Origin: Gammaproteobacteria bacterium
Lineage (GTDB): Bacteria; Pseudomonadota; Gammaproteobacteria; CAIRSR01
Assembly (NCBI GenBank): GCA_963575655.1
Contig: CAUYTY010000195.1
Location: forward strand, 30,421 to 94,420
Direction of reading: 5' to 3'
DNA: 64,000 bases
Positions 51,632 through 60,082 of the stretch are shown here, in pieces. The notes beneath the pieces were generated by a model, which saw only the letters and a list, made by a program, of their open reading frames with translations, was not told where the DNA came from and did not search any database. A program made the position numbers and the translations under genes. The first letter of the stretch is position 1; each line of letters starts with the position of its first letter.

Positions 51632-53422
51632 TCAATTGCTGGACCAGAGCGTCAAGTGTTCGACTACCGGACCGAGTGCGAGTGCGGGAACGTAATTCAG
51701 AGCACCGATCAGGACAACGGTTCCAATTAACAGTATGATGAATAGCGGGCCGTGGGTCGGCATGGTACCGGCGTTGGTTGGGATGCGTTTCTTGGCGGCA
51801 AAAGAACCCGCTAGAGCCAACACCGGCACGATGACGCCGAAACGGCCGAGCCACATGACGACGCCAAGCATGACGTTGTAGAAAGGTGTATTAGCCGACA
51901 AACCGGCGAAGGCGCTGCCGTTATTGTTGGCGGCCGAAGTGAAGGCATAGAGGACTTCCGAGAAGCCGTGTGCGCCAGGATTAGCAATACCTGCGATGCC
52001 TGCTGCGGTCATTACGGAAATCGCGGTTCCGGCTAGCACTAAAAGTGGTGTGACAAGGATGGCGATGGCGACCATTTTCATTTCAAATGACTCGATCTTT
52101 TTGCCGAGGTATTCGGGGGTACGGCCGATCATCAGTCCGGCAATGAATACCGCCATGACGGCGAACACCAACATCCCGTAGAGCCCACTGCCGACGCCGC
52201 CGAATACCACCTCGCCAAGCATCATGTTCCACAACGGTACAAAACCACCGAGGGGCGTAAAAGAATCATGCATGCCATTGACGGCACCGCAAGAGGCCAG
52301 TGTGGTAATCGTTGCAAATAGACCCGAGTCGGCAATACCAAAGCGTGCTTCCTTACCTTCCATATTGCCAGCGGTCATATCGACGCCCAATTTACCCAGC
52401 AGCGGATTACCCTGCTGTTCAAAACTTATGGCGGTAATGGCCATGACCATGAATAGCAGCGTCATGGTGATCAATACTGCCCACCCCTGCCGAGTATCGC
52501 CGACCATTCGACCAAAGGTGAAACAAAGTGCCGCAGGGATCAGGAAGATCGACAGCATCTCGATGAAATTAGCAAGCGGCGTTGGGTTCTCGTAGGGATG
52601 CGCCGAATTGGCGTTGAAAAAACCACCGCCGTTGGTACCTAGCATCTTGATCGCTTCCTGCGAGGCAACTGGCCCCATCGGCAAGGTCTGGATCTGCGTC
52701 ATCGCTGGTTCGATGACCGGGTTGCCCTTTTCGTCTTTGAGTGGTTGACCGGTGGCGTCAAGCTTGGGATGGTCGTATTCCGTGACCTCCAGTGTCGTTA
52801 CGTCCTGATAGGGGCTGAAATTCTGGATGGCGCCTTGACCGACAAGAAACACCGCGTAGATCAAAGAAATCGGCAGTAGCACATAGAGTGTAATGCGGGT
52901 GAGATCGACCCAAGCATTGCCGATAGTTTTCTCCGTGTGTCGGGCGAAACCGCGAATCAAGGCGATGACCACGACGATACCGGTAGCGGCGGATAAGAAA
53001 TTCTGCACCGTCAAACCGAGCATTTGGGTCAGGTAGCTCATCGTCGATTCGCCGGAATAGCCCTGCCAGTTGGTATTGGTGGCAAAGCTGATCGCAGTGT
53101 TGAAAGATGAATCTGGGCTGACATTAGCCATCGCCTGGGGATTGAGCGGTAGCCAAAGTTGCGACCGTTGCAGACCATAGACCGCAAGGATACCGAGCAA
53201 GTTGAATAGCAGGATTGCCAAGGCGTATTGCAGCCAATCCATCTCCTCGTTCTTACGAATTCCACAAAGGCGATAGAGCGCGGACTCGATGCCACTACCG
53301 AGGTGTAGGGGTAGAATGGGGTGGCCTTCCATCACCTTTGCGATGTAGTTACCAAGTGGTTTGGCCGTAAGCAGCAATATCAGTAAATAAAGTCCGAGTA
53401 GAAACCAGGCATGATTGGTCAT
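51632..53422 (-). CDS. kdpA: KdpA potassium-transporting ATPase K+ channel subunit
   Basis: Membrane subunit of 596 aa that binds and translocates K+. The ATG at 53422 overlaps the kdpF stop (ATGA) and gives the family start [23 protein letters not shown]. The longer frame to 53545 only reads through kdpF out of frame. Selectivity-filter segments are visible: [39 protein letters not shown] and AANNNGSAF. It is about 40 residues longer than E. coli KdpA, owing to a loop around 230-260 with charged repeats. Confidence 0.96.
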   Translation of the reverse strand: MTNHAWFLLGLYLLILLLTAKPLGNYIAKVMEGHPILPLHLGSGIESALYRLCGIRKNEEMDWLQYALAILLFNLLGILAVYGLQRSQLWLPLNPQAMANVSPDSSFNTAISFATNTNWQGYSGESTMSYLTQMLGLTVQNFLSAATGIVVVIALIRGFARHTEKTIGNAWVDLTRITLYVLLPISLIYAVFLVGQGAIQNFSPYQDVTTLEVTEYDHPKLDATGQPLKDEKGNPVIEPAMTQIQTLPMGPVASQEAIKMLGTNGGGFFNANSAHPYENPTPLANFIEMLSIFLIPAALCFTFGRMVGDTRQGWAVLITMTLLFMVMAITAISFEQQGNPLLGKLGVDMTAGNMEGKEARFGIADSGLFATITTLASCGAVNGMHDSFTPLGGFVPLWNMMLGEVVFGGVGSGLYGMLVFAVMAVFIAGLMIGRTPEYLGKKIESFEMKMVAIAILVTPLLVLAGTAISVMTAAGIAGIANPGAHGFSEVLYAFTSAANNNGSAFAGLSANTPFYNVMLGVVMWLGRFGVIVPVLALAGSFAAKKRIPTNAGTMPTHGPLFIILLIGTVVLIGALNYVPALALGPVVEHLTLWSSN

Positions 53423-53511
53423 GAAAAGTCCTCTGGATTGAGCAGCACGGCGATCAAATAAATCAACAATCCAATTGCAACAATGGCACTTACGATATGC
53501 AACCAAGTCAT
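53419..53511 (-). CDS. kdpF: KdpF small membrane subunit
   Basis: Peptide of 30 aa with one membrane helix ([20 protein letters not shown]) and the typical C-terminus LLNPEDF (family: LL+PE+F). KdpF stabilises the KdpABC complex. Start and stop overlap both neighbours by 4 bp: ATGA with the small gene upstream and ATGA with kdpA. Confidence 0.88.
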   Translation of the reverse strand: MTWLHIVSAIVAIGLLIYLIAVLLNPEDFS

Positions 53512-53600
53512 TTTGCACCTCTGAGCTTTGCGCAGCCAATGGCAAGTCCTGCCATTAAGATGAATAACAGAATGGTGCCTACGATATAGATCAAGTCCAT
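53508..53600 (-). CDS. Small membrane peptide at the head of the kdp operon
   Basis: Peptide of 30 aa starting [20 protein letters not shown] and ending in a basic tail (CAKLRGAK). It is one membrane helix with positive-inside topology. It overlaps kdpF by 4 bp and is therefore the first gene of the operon. Similar short MDL-type peptides occur before kdpF in other proteobacteria, to my knowledge without an assigned function. The ribosome-binding site is weak (GAGG, 12 bases upstream). Confidence 0.7.
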   Translation of the reverse strand: MDLIYIVGTILLFILMAGLAIGCAKLRGAK

Positions 53601-53673
53601 TATTAGCTTGCCTCTGAAAGGAGTATAGAAGTTTCTAATGATAAATTAGAAGATTTAAAAATGTTAAAAAAGA

Positions 53674-53702
53674 TTAGTAGTATAATATAAAAATTCTGAC
53701 AA
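53674..53702 (-). promoter_or_regulatory. Candidate kdp promoter
   Basis: On the minus strand, TTGTCA (53702-53697) is followed 17 bases later by TACTAA (53679-53674), about 75 bp before the first kdp start. The region is very AT-rich, as expected for KdpE-binding DNA. It lies between the kdp genes and the right edge of the insertion. It is a visual call only. Confidence 0.35.
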
Positions 53703-53787
53703 AATTTGGCGTTAACGAGAAGGTTTCGTATGTTGATGGGCAAGAGACATCCTATGGTTATTCACAAACACCTTATGAGCAATACAA

Positions 53788-53845
53788 CCGACCATTACCA
53801 TGGTTGCTGCTCGCCCCCTTGCGACGAGTGTTGATTACGATATTG
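53788..53845. repeat. Right direct repeat of the bat-operon insertion (native batB end)
   Basis: Matches 37018-37075 in the same orientation with few differences. Here it is the intact 3' end of batB (ending SSQGGEQQPW) followed at once by ATGGTAATG, which is the batD start sequence. This copy marks the original batB-batD overlap. Confidence 0.85.
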
Positions 53846-55639
53846 ATACAGAAATTTGCGTCGCCACAGACCGCCCGGATCGTCTGGGATGCGACGGAGC
53901 CATTGCTCATTTGCCTGGAGTTGTTCACGCTGTTTGGCATCGGCCTCACTCGGAACCGGGGTCTCTGATTCTTTCGGGTCCTTGGCCGCTGGTGCCTTGG
54001 CAGCTTGAGCAGTGCCAGCCTTTTCAGGTGGCGGTTGATCCAATGGATCATCAGATGAATTAGATTGATTGGTCTGATCAGATCGTGTGCGATCGCCTTT
54101 GTCTCCCTGCTGCCCTTTTTGCTGGTCCCCAGAATCTTTAGGGTCGGACGATTGTTGATCCTTTTGTTGATCACCCTTCTGCTTATCATCTTGCTGGTCT
54201 TTGTCGTCTTTGTCTTTTTTGCCACCCTTATCGCTCTTTTGAGATTGATCCTTATCTTGCTTTTGCTGTTCCAACATTTTCCTTACCAAGTCGCGATTAT
54301 GGGATGCGTCTTGATGATTGGGGGCACGTTTAAGGGCCTCATTGTAGGCCGCCACCGCCTCGGGTAGGCGACCGAGTTGGGCCAAGGCATTACCGCGATT
54401 GTAGAGAGAATCGGGATCGTCGTGCCCGTTTAGGGCCTCGAGGGCCGCTTGGTAATCTCCGATCCGATATTTGGCAGCGGCACGCCATTTAGAGTCCTGG
54501 AATAGATCGGCAGCTTGGGCCGGATTACCTGCGTCCATGATCTGTTGAGCACGCTGATCGGGGCGTTGCCACAGATTCTGCCAGTCCAAGGCTTGGACCG
54601 GACGCGGCAGCGGTAATAACAGTGGGATCAACAACACCAGGTAACCACGCCGAAACGCAAGGGCACCCAAGGCCAGCAACGGCAACAACAGCCATGGTCC
54701 CTCCTCACGCCACTGGTCACTTTTTAACCCTTCAGCTGCATGTCCAGCATCCGCTACCTGACTGTCCACCAGATTGAGCAGAGCATCTACGTCACTGTCA
54801 TCGACGCTCAAGGGACGATAAAGCCCACGGGCACGACGCGCCAGATTGGCTAGAGCCGTTTCATCCAGTCGCGCTAACACAATGGCACCAGTTGCGTCTT
54901 TGAAGAAGCCACCATCCACCAGCGGGATGGGGGCACCTTCGGGACTACCAACTCCGAGCAGGGCAAGCCGGTAGCCATCTGTCACTAGGTGGTCCACGGC
55001 ACTGTTCAGTTCAGGGGCAGGGGCGCGATCTATGCCGCTACCAATCAACAGCACGGTACCAATCGCAGCCCCGGCCTGCTTAAGTAGGTGATGCGCCCGC
55101 TCGATGGCCCGGTCGGGACGCGAGCCCTGTTCGGGCATCAGGTCGGTGCTCAGGCTCGGCACCTGGCTCGCGATGGTCCGACTATCACCGGTGAGGGGAC
55201 TCACCACAAACGGCTGGGCCGCGAATACCACCAATGCAGTTTGGCCCTCGCGGCGTCGGCGCAGGATATCTTGGAGCTTGAGCCGTGCCCGTTCCAGACG
55301 GTTCGGTTTGAGGTCGGTGGCGTCCATCGAGCGCGACAGGTCGAGCAGTACCACCAAAGCCGACTGCTGGCGAAATACCGGTTGTTCTAGCTTCTGCCAC
55401 ACCGGTCCAGCCAGGGCCAGGATCGCCAGCAGCCCACCACCGCCCACCGCCAACAGCAGCCAGGGACGCTGCTGTGATTCGTTACCAAGGAGCAGGTATG
55501 GCAACAGGCGTGGGTCAACCACGGTCTGCCAACTGCCTGCCGTGCGGCGTTGACGCCATAGCAACCAAGTTAGGACAGCCAGGGGCAATAGAGCCAAGAA
55601 CCAGGCAGGGCGGAGGAAATGGAAACTATCGATCAACAC
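53795..55639 (-). CDS. batB: BatB/BatC-like VWA-TPR protein
   Basis: Membrane protein of 614 aa. Helices near residues 8-25 and 58-78 flank the start of a von Willebrand A domain (about 90-290) with the MIDAS motif LLDLSRSMDATD. Another helix lies near 312-345, then TPR units (YRIGDYQAALEALNGHDD, YNRGNALAQLGRLPEAVAAY). A highly charged Lys/Asp/Gln tail (about 460-540) leads to the conserved end motif LRRIPDDPGGLWRRKFLYQY. This fuses the BatB (VWA) and BatC (TPR) functions. Its stop originally overlapped batD. The 297-bp gap to batA is unusually long for this operon. Confidence 0.9.
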   Translation of the reverse strand: MLIDSFHFLRPAWFLALLPLAVLTWLLWRQRRTAGSWQTVVDPRLLPYLLLGNESQQRPWLLLAVGGGGLLAILALAGPVWQKLEQPVFRQQSALVVLLDLSRSMDATDLKPNRLERARLKLQDILRRRREGQTALVVFAAQPFVVSPLTGDSRTIASQVPSLSTDLMPEQGSRPDRAIERAHHLLKQAGAAIGTVLLIGSGIDRAPAPELNSAVDHLVTDGYRLALLGVGSPEGAPIPLVDGGFFKDATGAIVLARLDETALANLARRARGLYRPLSVDDSDVDALLNLVDSQVADAGHAAEGLKSDQWREEGPWLLLPLLALGALAFRRGYLVLLIPLLLPLPRPVQALDWQNLWQRPDQRAQQIMDAGNPAQAADLFQDSKWRAAAKYRIGDYQAALEALNGHDDPDSLYNRGNALAQLGRLPEAVAAYNEALKRAPNHQDASHNRDLVRKMLEQQKQDKDQSQKSDKGGKKDKDDKDQQDDKQKGDQQKDQQSSDPKDSGDQQKGQQGDKGDRTRSDQTNQSNSSDDPLDQPPPEKAGTAQAAKAPAAKDPKESETPVPSEADAKQREQLQANEQWLRRIPDDPGGLWRRKFLYQYRNQHSSQGGEQQPW

Positions 55640-55936
55640 GTGAGTTACTCTAAAGGTTTGTCCATCAGATTCGCTGATTGCGGACTACTGCCCAGATCAA
55701 AGCGTCGCGGTATGAATTTCTTAGGAACTCGTAGCAAGAAGTATTCGTCGTGAATGGCAGAAAAATAGAGCCCCGCATTAGTCTCTCGTTGTTGTATCAC
55801 GGTACTGGCCTGTACCACCACAACGATTCCATACAGCGTCTACCTGCGCACTCCGGAAGGAAACGAGGGAAGAAGTTCCGCATAATCTTTAGGCTCTGCT
55901 GCCACTCCTCCTCTTTCAGGGTACTTTTGTTCGTCA
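55640..55936. other. Gap between batA and batB
   Basis: About 300 bp in an operon whose other genes normally overlap. A minus-strand frame (55797-56009, starting MAGIDRKMVETSQ) continues past the batA stop in another frame and contains STLKEEEWQQSLKIMRNF. It may be an inserted or decayed small gene; I cannot assign it. Confidence 0.3.
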
Positions 55937-57052
55937 TCACATAGATCGCATTGATCTCATTACTGACCATTTGGCTAGTTTCAACCATTTTGCGATCGAT
56001 TCCGGCCATTTTGCACGGTTGGGCTTTATCCTAGTTTTGCCAGTAGGCCATATTGCCAGTTGAGAGAATTTACCACTTCGTACCCATACCACCAATGCAG
56101 CGAGCAATAGCGCTGCGGCCAACGGCCAATAGAACAAAGATTGCAGCGGTCGAAAGGTGTGCCGTTCCGCGCTGGTTGGCTCCAATTGGTCGAGTAATTG
56201 GTAGATCTCTTCCAATTGGGCACTGTCACGCGCGCGGAAATAACGACCATGGGTGGATTCGGCGATGGTACGCAGAGTCCTTTCGTCTAGGTCGGCGGAA
56301 GGATTGACACGCTGGGTACCGAATAGCGAGCGTACCAACATTTCATCAGCACCCACCCCGATGGTGTAGATGGTCAGTCCCTCCTTGGCGGCTAGGGTAG
56401 CCGCTTGGAGTGGTTCTACTTCACCGGCGGTATTGGCGCCATCGGTAAGTAGGATCACCACCTTATTGCCCTGCGGGTCATCACGTAACCGCTTGGTGGC
56501 GAGACCGATGGCATCGCCGATGGCGGTTTCCTTACCAGCGAGACCGATGGCGGCCTCGTCGAGCAATTGCCGCACGGTAGCACGGTCAAAAGTAAGTGGT
56601 GTTTGTACATAGGCTTGGCGACCGAACAGAATGAGCCCCAGACGGTCACCTACACGTTGTTCAATAAATTTACCCGCGACGTGCTTAATGGCGGTAAGGC
56701 GATCCACCGGATGGTCGTCAAGCAGAAAGTCGGCGGTCTCCATGCTACCGGAGAGGTCCACCGCGAGCATTAGATCGCGTCCGCTTACCGGCAACTCAAT
56801 GGCATCACCCAACCATACCGGCCGAGCCACAGCCAGCACCAACAGCAACCAGGCAAGGGCAGCACCCCACAGCAAACGTCGATCAGTACGACGATGACCA
56901 AATGTTGATCCATCTGCGGCAATGGAAAACGACTCCAGAGTGGGAACACGCAGGGCCGCCTGTTCAACTGCGGTAGCCGAATGCCACCAGCGACGCAGCA
57001 ATAGCGGCACCGGTAGCAACAGCAAGTACCATGGCCATTGAAATTCGATCAT
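55937..57052 (-). CDS. batA: BatA-like VWA membrane protein
   Basis: Inner-membrane VWA protein of 371 aa. The N-terminal helices are WPWYLLLLPVPLLLRRWW and LLWGAALAWLLLVLAVARPV. The VWA domain (about 85-290) has the MIDAS motif AVDLSGSMETADF, then TDGANTAGE and GVGADEML. The last helix is near 312-330 (YWPLAAALLLAALVVW). The C-terminal 40 residues (IWPTGKTRIKPNRAKWPESI, then AKW repeats) are unlike other BatA proteins and may be readthrough into changed sequence. It overlaps the DUF4381 gene by 4 bp. Confidence 0.9.
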   Translation of the reverse strand: MIEFQWPWYLLLLPVPLLLRRWWHSATAVEQAALRVPTLESFSIAADGSTFGHRRTDRRLLWGAALAWLLLVLAVARPVWLGDAIELPVSGRDLMLAVDLSGSMETADFLLDDHPVDRLTAIKHVAGKFIEQRVGDRLGLILFGRQAYVQTPLTFDRATVRQLLDEAAIGLAGKETAIGDAIGLATKRLRDDPQGNKVVILLTDGANTAGEVEPLQAATLAAKEGLTIYTIGVGADEMLVRSLFGTQRVNPSADLDERTLRTIAESTHGRYFRARDSAQLEEIYQLLDQLEPTSAERHTFRPLQSLFYWPLAAALLLAALVVWVRSGKFSQLAIWPTGKTRIKPNRAKWPESIAKWLKLAKWSVMRSMRSM

Positions 57053-57528
57053 GGCTGCCTCCTGTTCTTTGGTAGAGCCTTACACCAGCGTTCCGTTAGT
57101 GTCAGCAGCTTTTCGGTCTCGACTTGTGCTGTCGCCATGTAGGGGGCGGCTACCAAGGTACGACCAATTCCTTTCTGAAACGGTTGTTCACTGGGTAGCG
57201 CACTGTCCAGAAAGGCGAGCCACGCCTCACCATAGAGCGAGGCTACCTCGAGGCGCGGAAAACGGGTGAGAGCGATGCGTCGGAGCAGCATCGATAGGCG
57301 GCGCACGGTATCGTGGGCGTTAATCGTGCCCGCCCGGTAGTGGTGACGTAATTGGATCAGTTCGGAGAGGGCAACGCGGCGCCAGCGTTCGGCACGATGC
57401 CGGCGAAACAGCCATATACCGAGTACGGCCAATACCAACACTAGGCCCGCCAAAAACCACCAACCAAAGGCAGGTGGCCACCAGGAAATTGGGGTCGGCA
57501 GATGAATGTCGCGTAGTTGGTTCAACAT
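57049..57528 (-). CDS. DUF4381 membrane protein of the bat operon
   Basis: Protein of 159 aa with one membrane helix (WWFLAGLVLVLAVLGIWLF, about 23-42) and a basic, helical cytoplasmic part (ERWRRVALSELIQLRHHY). It carries the family motif SMLLRRIALTRFPR and ends FLDSALPSEQPFQ...APYM. DUF4381 proteins normally sit between a DUF58 gene and batA. It overlaps batA by ATGA. The usual upstream moxR and DUF58 genes are not present in this window, so the operon is also broken or begins here. Confidence 0.88.
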   Translation of the reverse strand: MLNQLRDIHLPTPISWWPPAFGWWFLAGLVLVLAVLGIWLFRRHRAERWRRVALSELIQLRHHYRAGTINAHDTVRRLSMLLRRIALTRFPRLEVASLYGEAWLAFLDSALPSEQPFQKGIGRTLVAAPYMATAQVETEKLLTLTERWCKALPKNRRQP

Positions 57529-57736
57529 AGTTTGCGGTGGACGCTACGGGTTACTAAATTATTCTATGGCAATGGATTGCGAATTTAGGCGAGAGATTTT
57601 AGTAGAGCAGAGCTATTACCTGCGTAGCTTAGGTCAACGTAAGGCACTACCCAACTTCTGTACGGGGCGTATTTTAGAGGCAGCAGTTATTCGTTTATCT
57701 TCAGGCCCGTGGATTTGCTCGCCCCCCATGTTGTTG
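57529..57736. other. Intergenic DNA upstream of the bat operon
   Basis: About 200 bp with no gene. It contains TAGGTCAACGTAAGGCACTA (57630-57649), the inverted recurrence of a stretch at 23703-23725. The operon promoter should lie here. Confidence 0.3.
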
Positions 57737-57982
57737 TTAAGCAGCCTTTCTTTGGATTTGAGAAAGAAACATACTCTCAATACTTAAATGATAATCAATA
57801 TCAGGCCATTCAATACCTGTTCCCTGACAAATAATCCTATAGTTTCTCAGTTGAAATAGTGACGCACTCTGTAATTCCTTGTACCAAGACATGGGAGTTG
57901 AAATAACCCGTTCATCTTCAAGTTCCACATGAAGGTAGCGATCGTCAAAATAAACCATTTTGCCTTTAGGTAAAGTATTCAT
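57737..57982 (-). CDS. DUF2442 domain protein
   Basis: Small protein of 81 aa with the family pattern: a strand-rich N-terminus (MVYFDDRYLHVELEDERVIS), the PMSWYKELQSAS segment and the C-terminal GTGIEWPDIDYHLSIESM. It overlaps the preceding DUF4160 gene by 4 bp (ATGA). The two families are often encoded side by side and have been suggested to form a toxin-antitoxin-like or regulatory pair; no function is established to my knowledge. Confidence 0.85.
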   Translation of the reverse strand: MNTLPKGKMVYFDDRYLHVELEDERVISTPMSWYKELQSASLFQLRNYRIICQGTGIEWPDIDYHLSIESMFLSQIQRKAA

Positions 57983-58194
57983 CCCATTTCCTCTCGAAAT
58001 TTACCTTTGTTTACCTCAGTGATGGAAAGTGCCTTTCTTAACTCTTTAGGTCCCATGTGGCTATTAACGATACGAAGAGATACCAGCCCAATTTTTGCAA
58101 ACTCGCCCGATTTCTCAACGTGAATATGTTTTGGCTCATGTTCGTTTGCGTAGAAAAAGAATTTGAATCCATCTTGAAGTAATAATGTTGGCAT
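57979..58194 (-). CDS. DUF4160 domain protein
   Basis: Small protein of 71 aa. The family signature is seen at GFKFFFYANEHEPKHIHVEK (about 9-28), where the HEP.H.HV histidines may be catalytic or metal-binding, followed by a helix (LRKALSITEVNKGKF). It is the first gene of a two-gene unit with DUF2442, in a repeat-rich accessory region. The partner and its target are unknown. Confidence 0.85.
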   Translation of the reverse strand: MPTLLLQDGFKFFFYANEHEPKHIHVEKSGEFAKIGLVSLRIVNSHMGPKELRKALSITEVNKGKFREEMG

Positions 58195-58237
58195 ATCATA
58201 GGATTTTCTGTTTTATTTGGTGATTTTATTTTGATTG

Positions 58238-58262
58238 GGCAGCCCGCGTGGGATGCGGTTAA
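58238..58262 (+). repeat. 25-nt direct repeat, copy 1
   Basis: Begins GGCAGCCCGCGTGGGATG and ends CGGTTAA; identical to 58653-58677. The pair brackets the palindromic element. Confidence 0.7.
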
Positions 58263-58444
58263 GGCAAGTCCCGGTTAAAAAACTACCAGGGTAACAACTG
58301 CCACGTAGCGGGACCTTGGTCACCGTTTCGTCAGGCCACATTTAGCTTGCTACCATGAAGGGGTTATGTCATTTAGCCCATGGTAGCGACTCACGGCCAT
58401 TAAGTTAATGAATTCTGTTTTCTAACAAACAGTTACAAATTCTG

Positions 58445-58649
58445 TTACATCGTTCCCACGCTCCGCGTGGGAATGCATCCCGCGACGCTCCTGCGTCGCG
58501 TGTCTCGAAACACGGCGCTCTCATTGTGGTAATTCCGTTCCATGCGGTCATATACAACAATGACTTCCGCCTTGTTCGTGATCCCCACCAATACGCGACG
58601 CTGGAGCGTCGCGGGATACATTCCCACGCAGAGCGTGGGAACGATGTAA
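58445..58649. repeat. Large imperfect palindromic element (CGTTCCCACGC family)
   Basis: A 205-bp element beginning TTACATCGTTCCCACGC and ending with its inverse. Inner hairpins are GCGACGCTCCTGCGTCGC at the left and GCGACGCTGGAGCGTCGC at the right. Sequences of this CGTTCCCACGCTCCGCGTGGG type are common intergenic repeats in gammaproteobacteria and often give false coding calls. The unpaired centre (58510-58590) is unique. Confidence 0.75.
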
Positions 58650-58652
58650 TTA

Positions 58653-58677
58653 GGCAGCCCGCGTGGGATGCGGTTAA
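58653..58677 (+). repeat. 25-nt direct repeat, copy 2
   Basis: Identical to 58238-58262. It is followed by its own partial inverse CCGCATCCTATGCGGGCCGCC, forming a further hairpin. Confidence 0.7.
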
Positions 58678-58968
58678 TTCCTCACCGCATCCTATGCGGG
58701 CCGCCACTGTTTTTTCAGAAATCCGTTCGACTGGTTAAGATTAGCCATTATCGTTTGCATAGGACAGGCCAACCAAACTTGGCGCGCCAAGCAGATTCCA
58801 CCGCACAACGGCCTGATGGGAGATTCATCAATCTCTCAATCTGCCGCTTTAATTCTTCGCTAGTATCGGTAACTTTTGGAAAGAGAGACGTAGAAAACGG
58901 TCTTACTCGCCACTCCTATCCACTAAGTGGGTAGTGGTTGAGGCCAAGCGTACCAGTTTTGTTATTTT

Positions 58969-59106
58969 CTAGGGAAAATGAGCAAGCACTCTCCATGTAA
59001 TATATTGTTCGTGACCATTATAAATAACTACCCATCTATCATCGTGTTTGCAGAGTAGATCGTCCCCGAACAACTCATAGTTTTCGTGCGATACGAACTT
59101 CGGCAT
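58969..59106 (-). CDS. Possible small hypothetical protein
   Basis: Frame of 45 aa starting MPKFVSHENYELFGDDLLCK and including DRWVVIYNGHEQYITW. The composition is convincingly protein-like, with beta-strand periodicity, but the family is not recognised. GGTAGAGG lies immediately upstream of the ATG, too close for an ideal ribosome-binding site. It may be a remnant of a larger gene. Confidence 0.35.
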   Translation of the reverse strand: MPKFVSHENYELFGDDLLCKHDDRWVVIYNGHEQYITWRVLAHFP

Positions 59107-59143
59107 CCTCTACCGAAATGAGAGCACGAGCGCAAGGAATACC

Positions 59144-59177
59144 GCAAAGAGGCCACCGCGCAGGATGGCCTCTTTGC
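59144..59177 (-). terminator. Terminator hairpin of the peroxiredoxin gene
   Basis: GCAAAGAGGCCA (59144-59155) pairs perfectly with TGGCCTCTTTGC (59166-59177), 10-nt loop, 22 bp past the stop of the peroxiredoxin gene. Confidence 0.7.
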
Positions 59178-59198
59178 TGTAGAACCGAAAACCGCGAA

Positions 59199-59801
59199 TT
59201 ACAGACCTTGGGCGTGAGCTGTTAGGTATTTGGCCACACCATCCGTAGAGGCGTCCATACCCGGTTTACCTTTTGTCCAACCAGCGGGGCAGACCTCGCC
59301 GTGTTGCTCGGTAAACTGCAATGCATCGATCATGCGCAGCATTTCGTCGATATTACGACCCAGTGACAGGTCATTCACCACTTGATGGCGTACCACACCG
59401 GTCCGGTCGATGAGGAATGAACCGCGATAGGCTACACCTCCCTCTGCCTCAACATCGTAGGCCTTGCAGATCTCGTGTTTGATGTCTGCAACCAACGGAT
59501 AGCGCACTGGGCCGATGCCACCATTATTGAGTGCAGTATTCTTCCAGGCAAGATGGGTGAATTGTGAGTCGATGGAGACACCGATTACCTCCACGTTGAG
59601 CTTCGTGAATTCATCAAGACGATGATCAAACGCGATCAATTCGGAGGGGCAAACGAAAGTGAAATCGAGCGGGTAGAAAAACACCACGGCATACTTGCCG
59701 GAGATATGTTGCTTAAGATTAAAACTCTCGTTAATTTCGTTATTACCCATTACCGCAACAGCAGTGAAATCAGGGGCGGCTTTACCGACGAGTACGGCCA
59801 T
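59199..59801 (-). CDS. Typical 2-Cys peroxiredoxin (AhpC/TSA family)
   Basis: Reduces hydrogen peroxide and organic peroxides in the cytosol, 200 aa. The peroxidatic Cys51 is in the motif FVCPSE, with the helper Thr and Pro in PLDFTFVCP. The resolving Cys171 is in GEVCPAGW. The GGIG loop associated with overoxidation-sensitive Prx is present, but the C-terminal YF motif is absent (KYLTAHA). The ATG has a strong TAGGAGA ribosome-binding site. It is monocistronic, with its own terminator hairpin. No AhpF or thioredoxin gene is adjacent. Confidence 0.95.
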   Translation of the reverse strand: MAVLVGKAAPDFTAVAVMGNNEINESFNLKQHISGKYAVVFFYPLDFTFVCPSELIAFDHRLDEFTKLNVEVIGVSIDSQFTHLAWKNTALNNGGIGPVRYPLVADIKHEICKAYDVEAEGGVAYRGSFLIDRTGVVRHQVVNDLSLGRNIDEMLRMIDALQFTEQHGEVCPAGWTKGKPGMDASTDGVAKYLTAHAQGL

Positions 59802-59826
59802 GTTTATCTCCTAATAGTTGGTTGGT

Positions 59827-59969
59827 GGTAACTGTTCATCCCATACACAATGAGAGAGGGTAGGGGGGAGATCAGAAACAAAATTCAATCGTCAGTAGAT
59901 TGAATTGGTGATTGCCTGATGGTCCTTCTCCCGACCCCCTCCTGTTGGGAAGGGGAGTGAATAATTACG
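59827..59969. repeat. Degenerate family C element
   Basis: The left end GGTAACTGTTCATCCC and the right end GGGGAGTGAATAATTACG are imperfect inverted copies. An internal perfect 9-bp inverted repeat AATTCAATC / GATTGAATT lies at 59882-59906. It occupies the upstream side of the peroxiredoxin gene. Confidence 0.5.
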
Positions 59970-60082
59970 TTCGTTGGTATTGGACTGCTTTACACTTTAA
60001 ACATTACTACATTAATTTGGTTGTCGGGGTGAGACTTACTATGACGCGCGATTTGGTTTTAGAAATACCCAGCGGATGCGTC

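Larger units (their letters stand above)
58195..59143. other. Repeat-rich 1-kb region without a large gene
   Basis: It contains a duplicated 25-nt sequence beginning GGCAGCCCGCGTGGGATG (58238-58262 and 58653-58677), the palindromic element at 58445-58649 between the two copies, and a possible small gene near 58969-59106. The long minus-strand frame across 58405-58707 is produced by the repeat itself and is not a gene. Confidence 0.5.

Noticed and set aside
49734..51695. Several plus-strand frames of 90-190 aa opposite kdpB
   Set aside because: They are antisense shadows of kdpB; the Thr/Ser/Met-rich composition is typical of reversed codons.
53423..53545. N-terminal extension of KdpA to 53545
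   Set aside because: The extension reads across kdpF in another frame; the ATG at 53422 gives the family start and overlaps the kdpF stop.
53773..54225. Minus-strand 150-aa Lys/Arg-rich frame
   Set aside because: It is a frame-shifted reading of the charged tail of BatB.
58238..58677. CRISPR-like reading of the 25-nt repeats
   Set aside because: There are only two copies about 390 bp apart with a palindrome between them, and no Cas gene.
58405..58707. 100-aa frame containing FPRSAWECIP and FPRGAWER
   Set aside because: These phrases are the known false translation of CGTTCCCACGC-type palindromic repeats.
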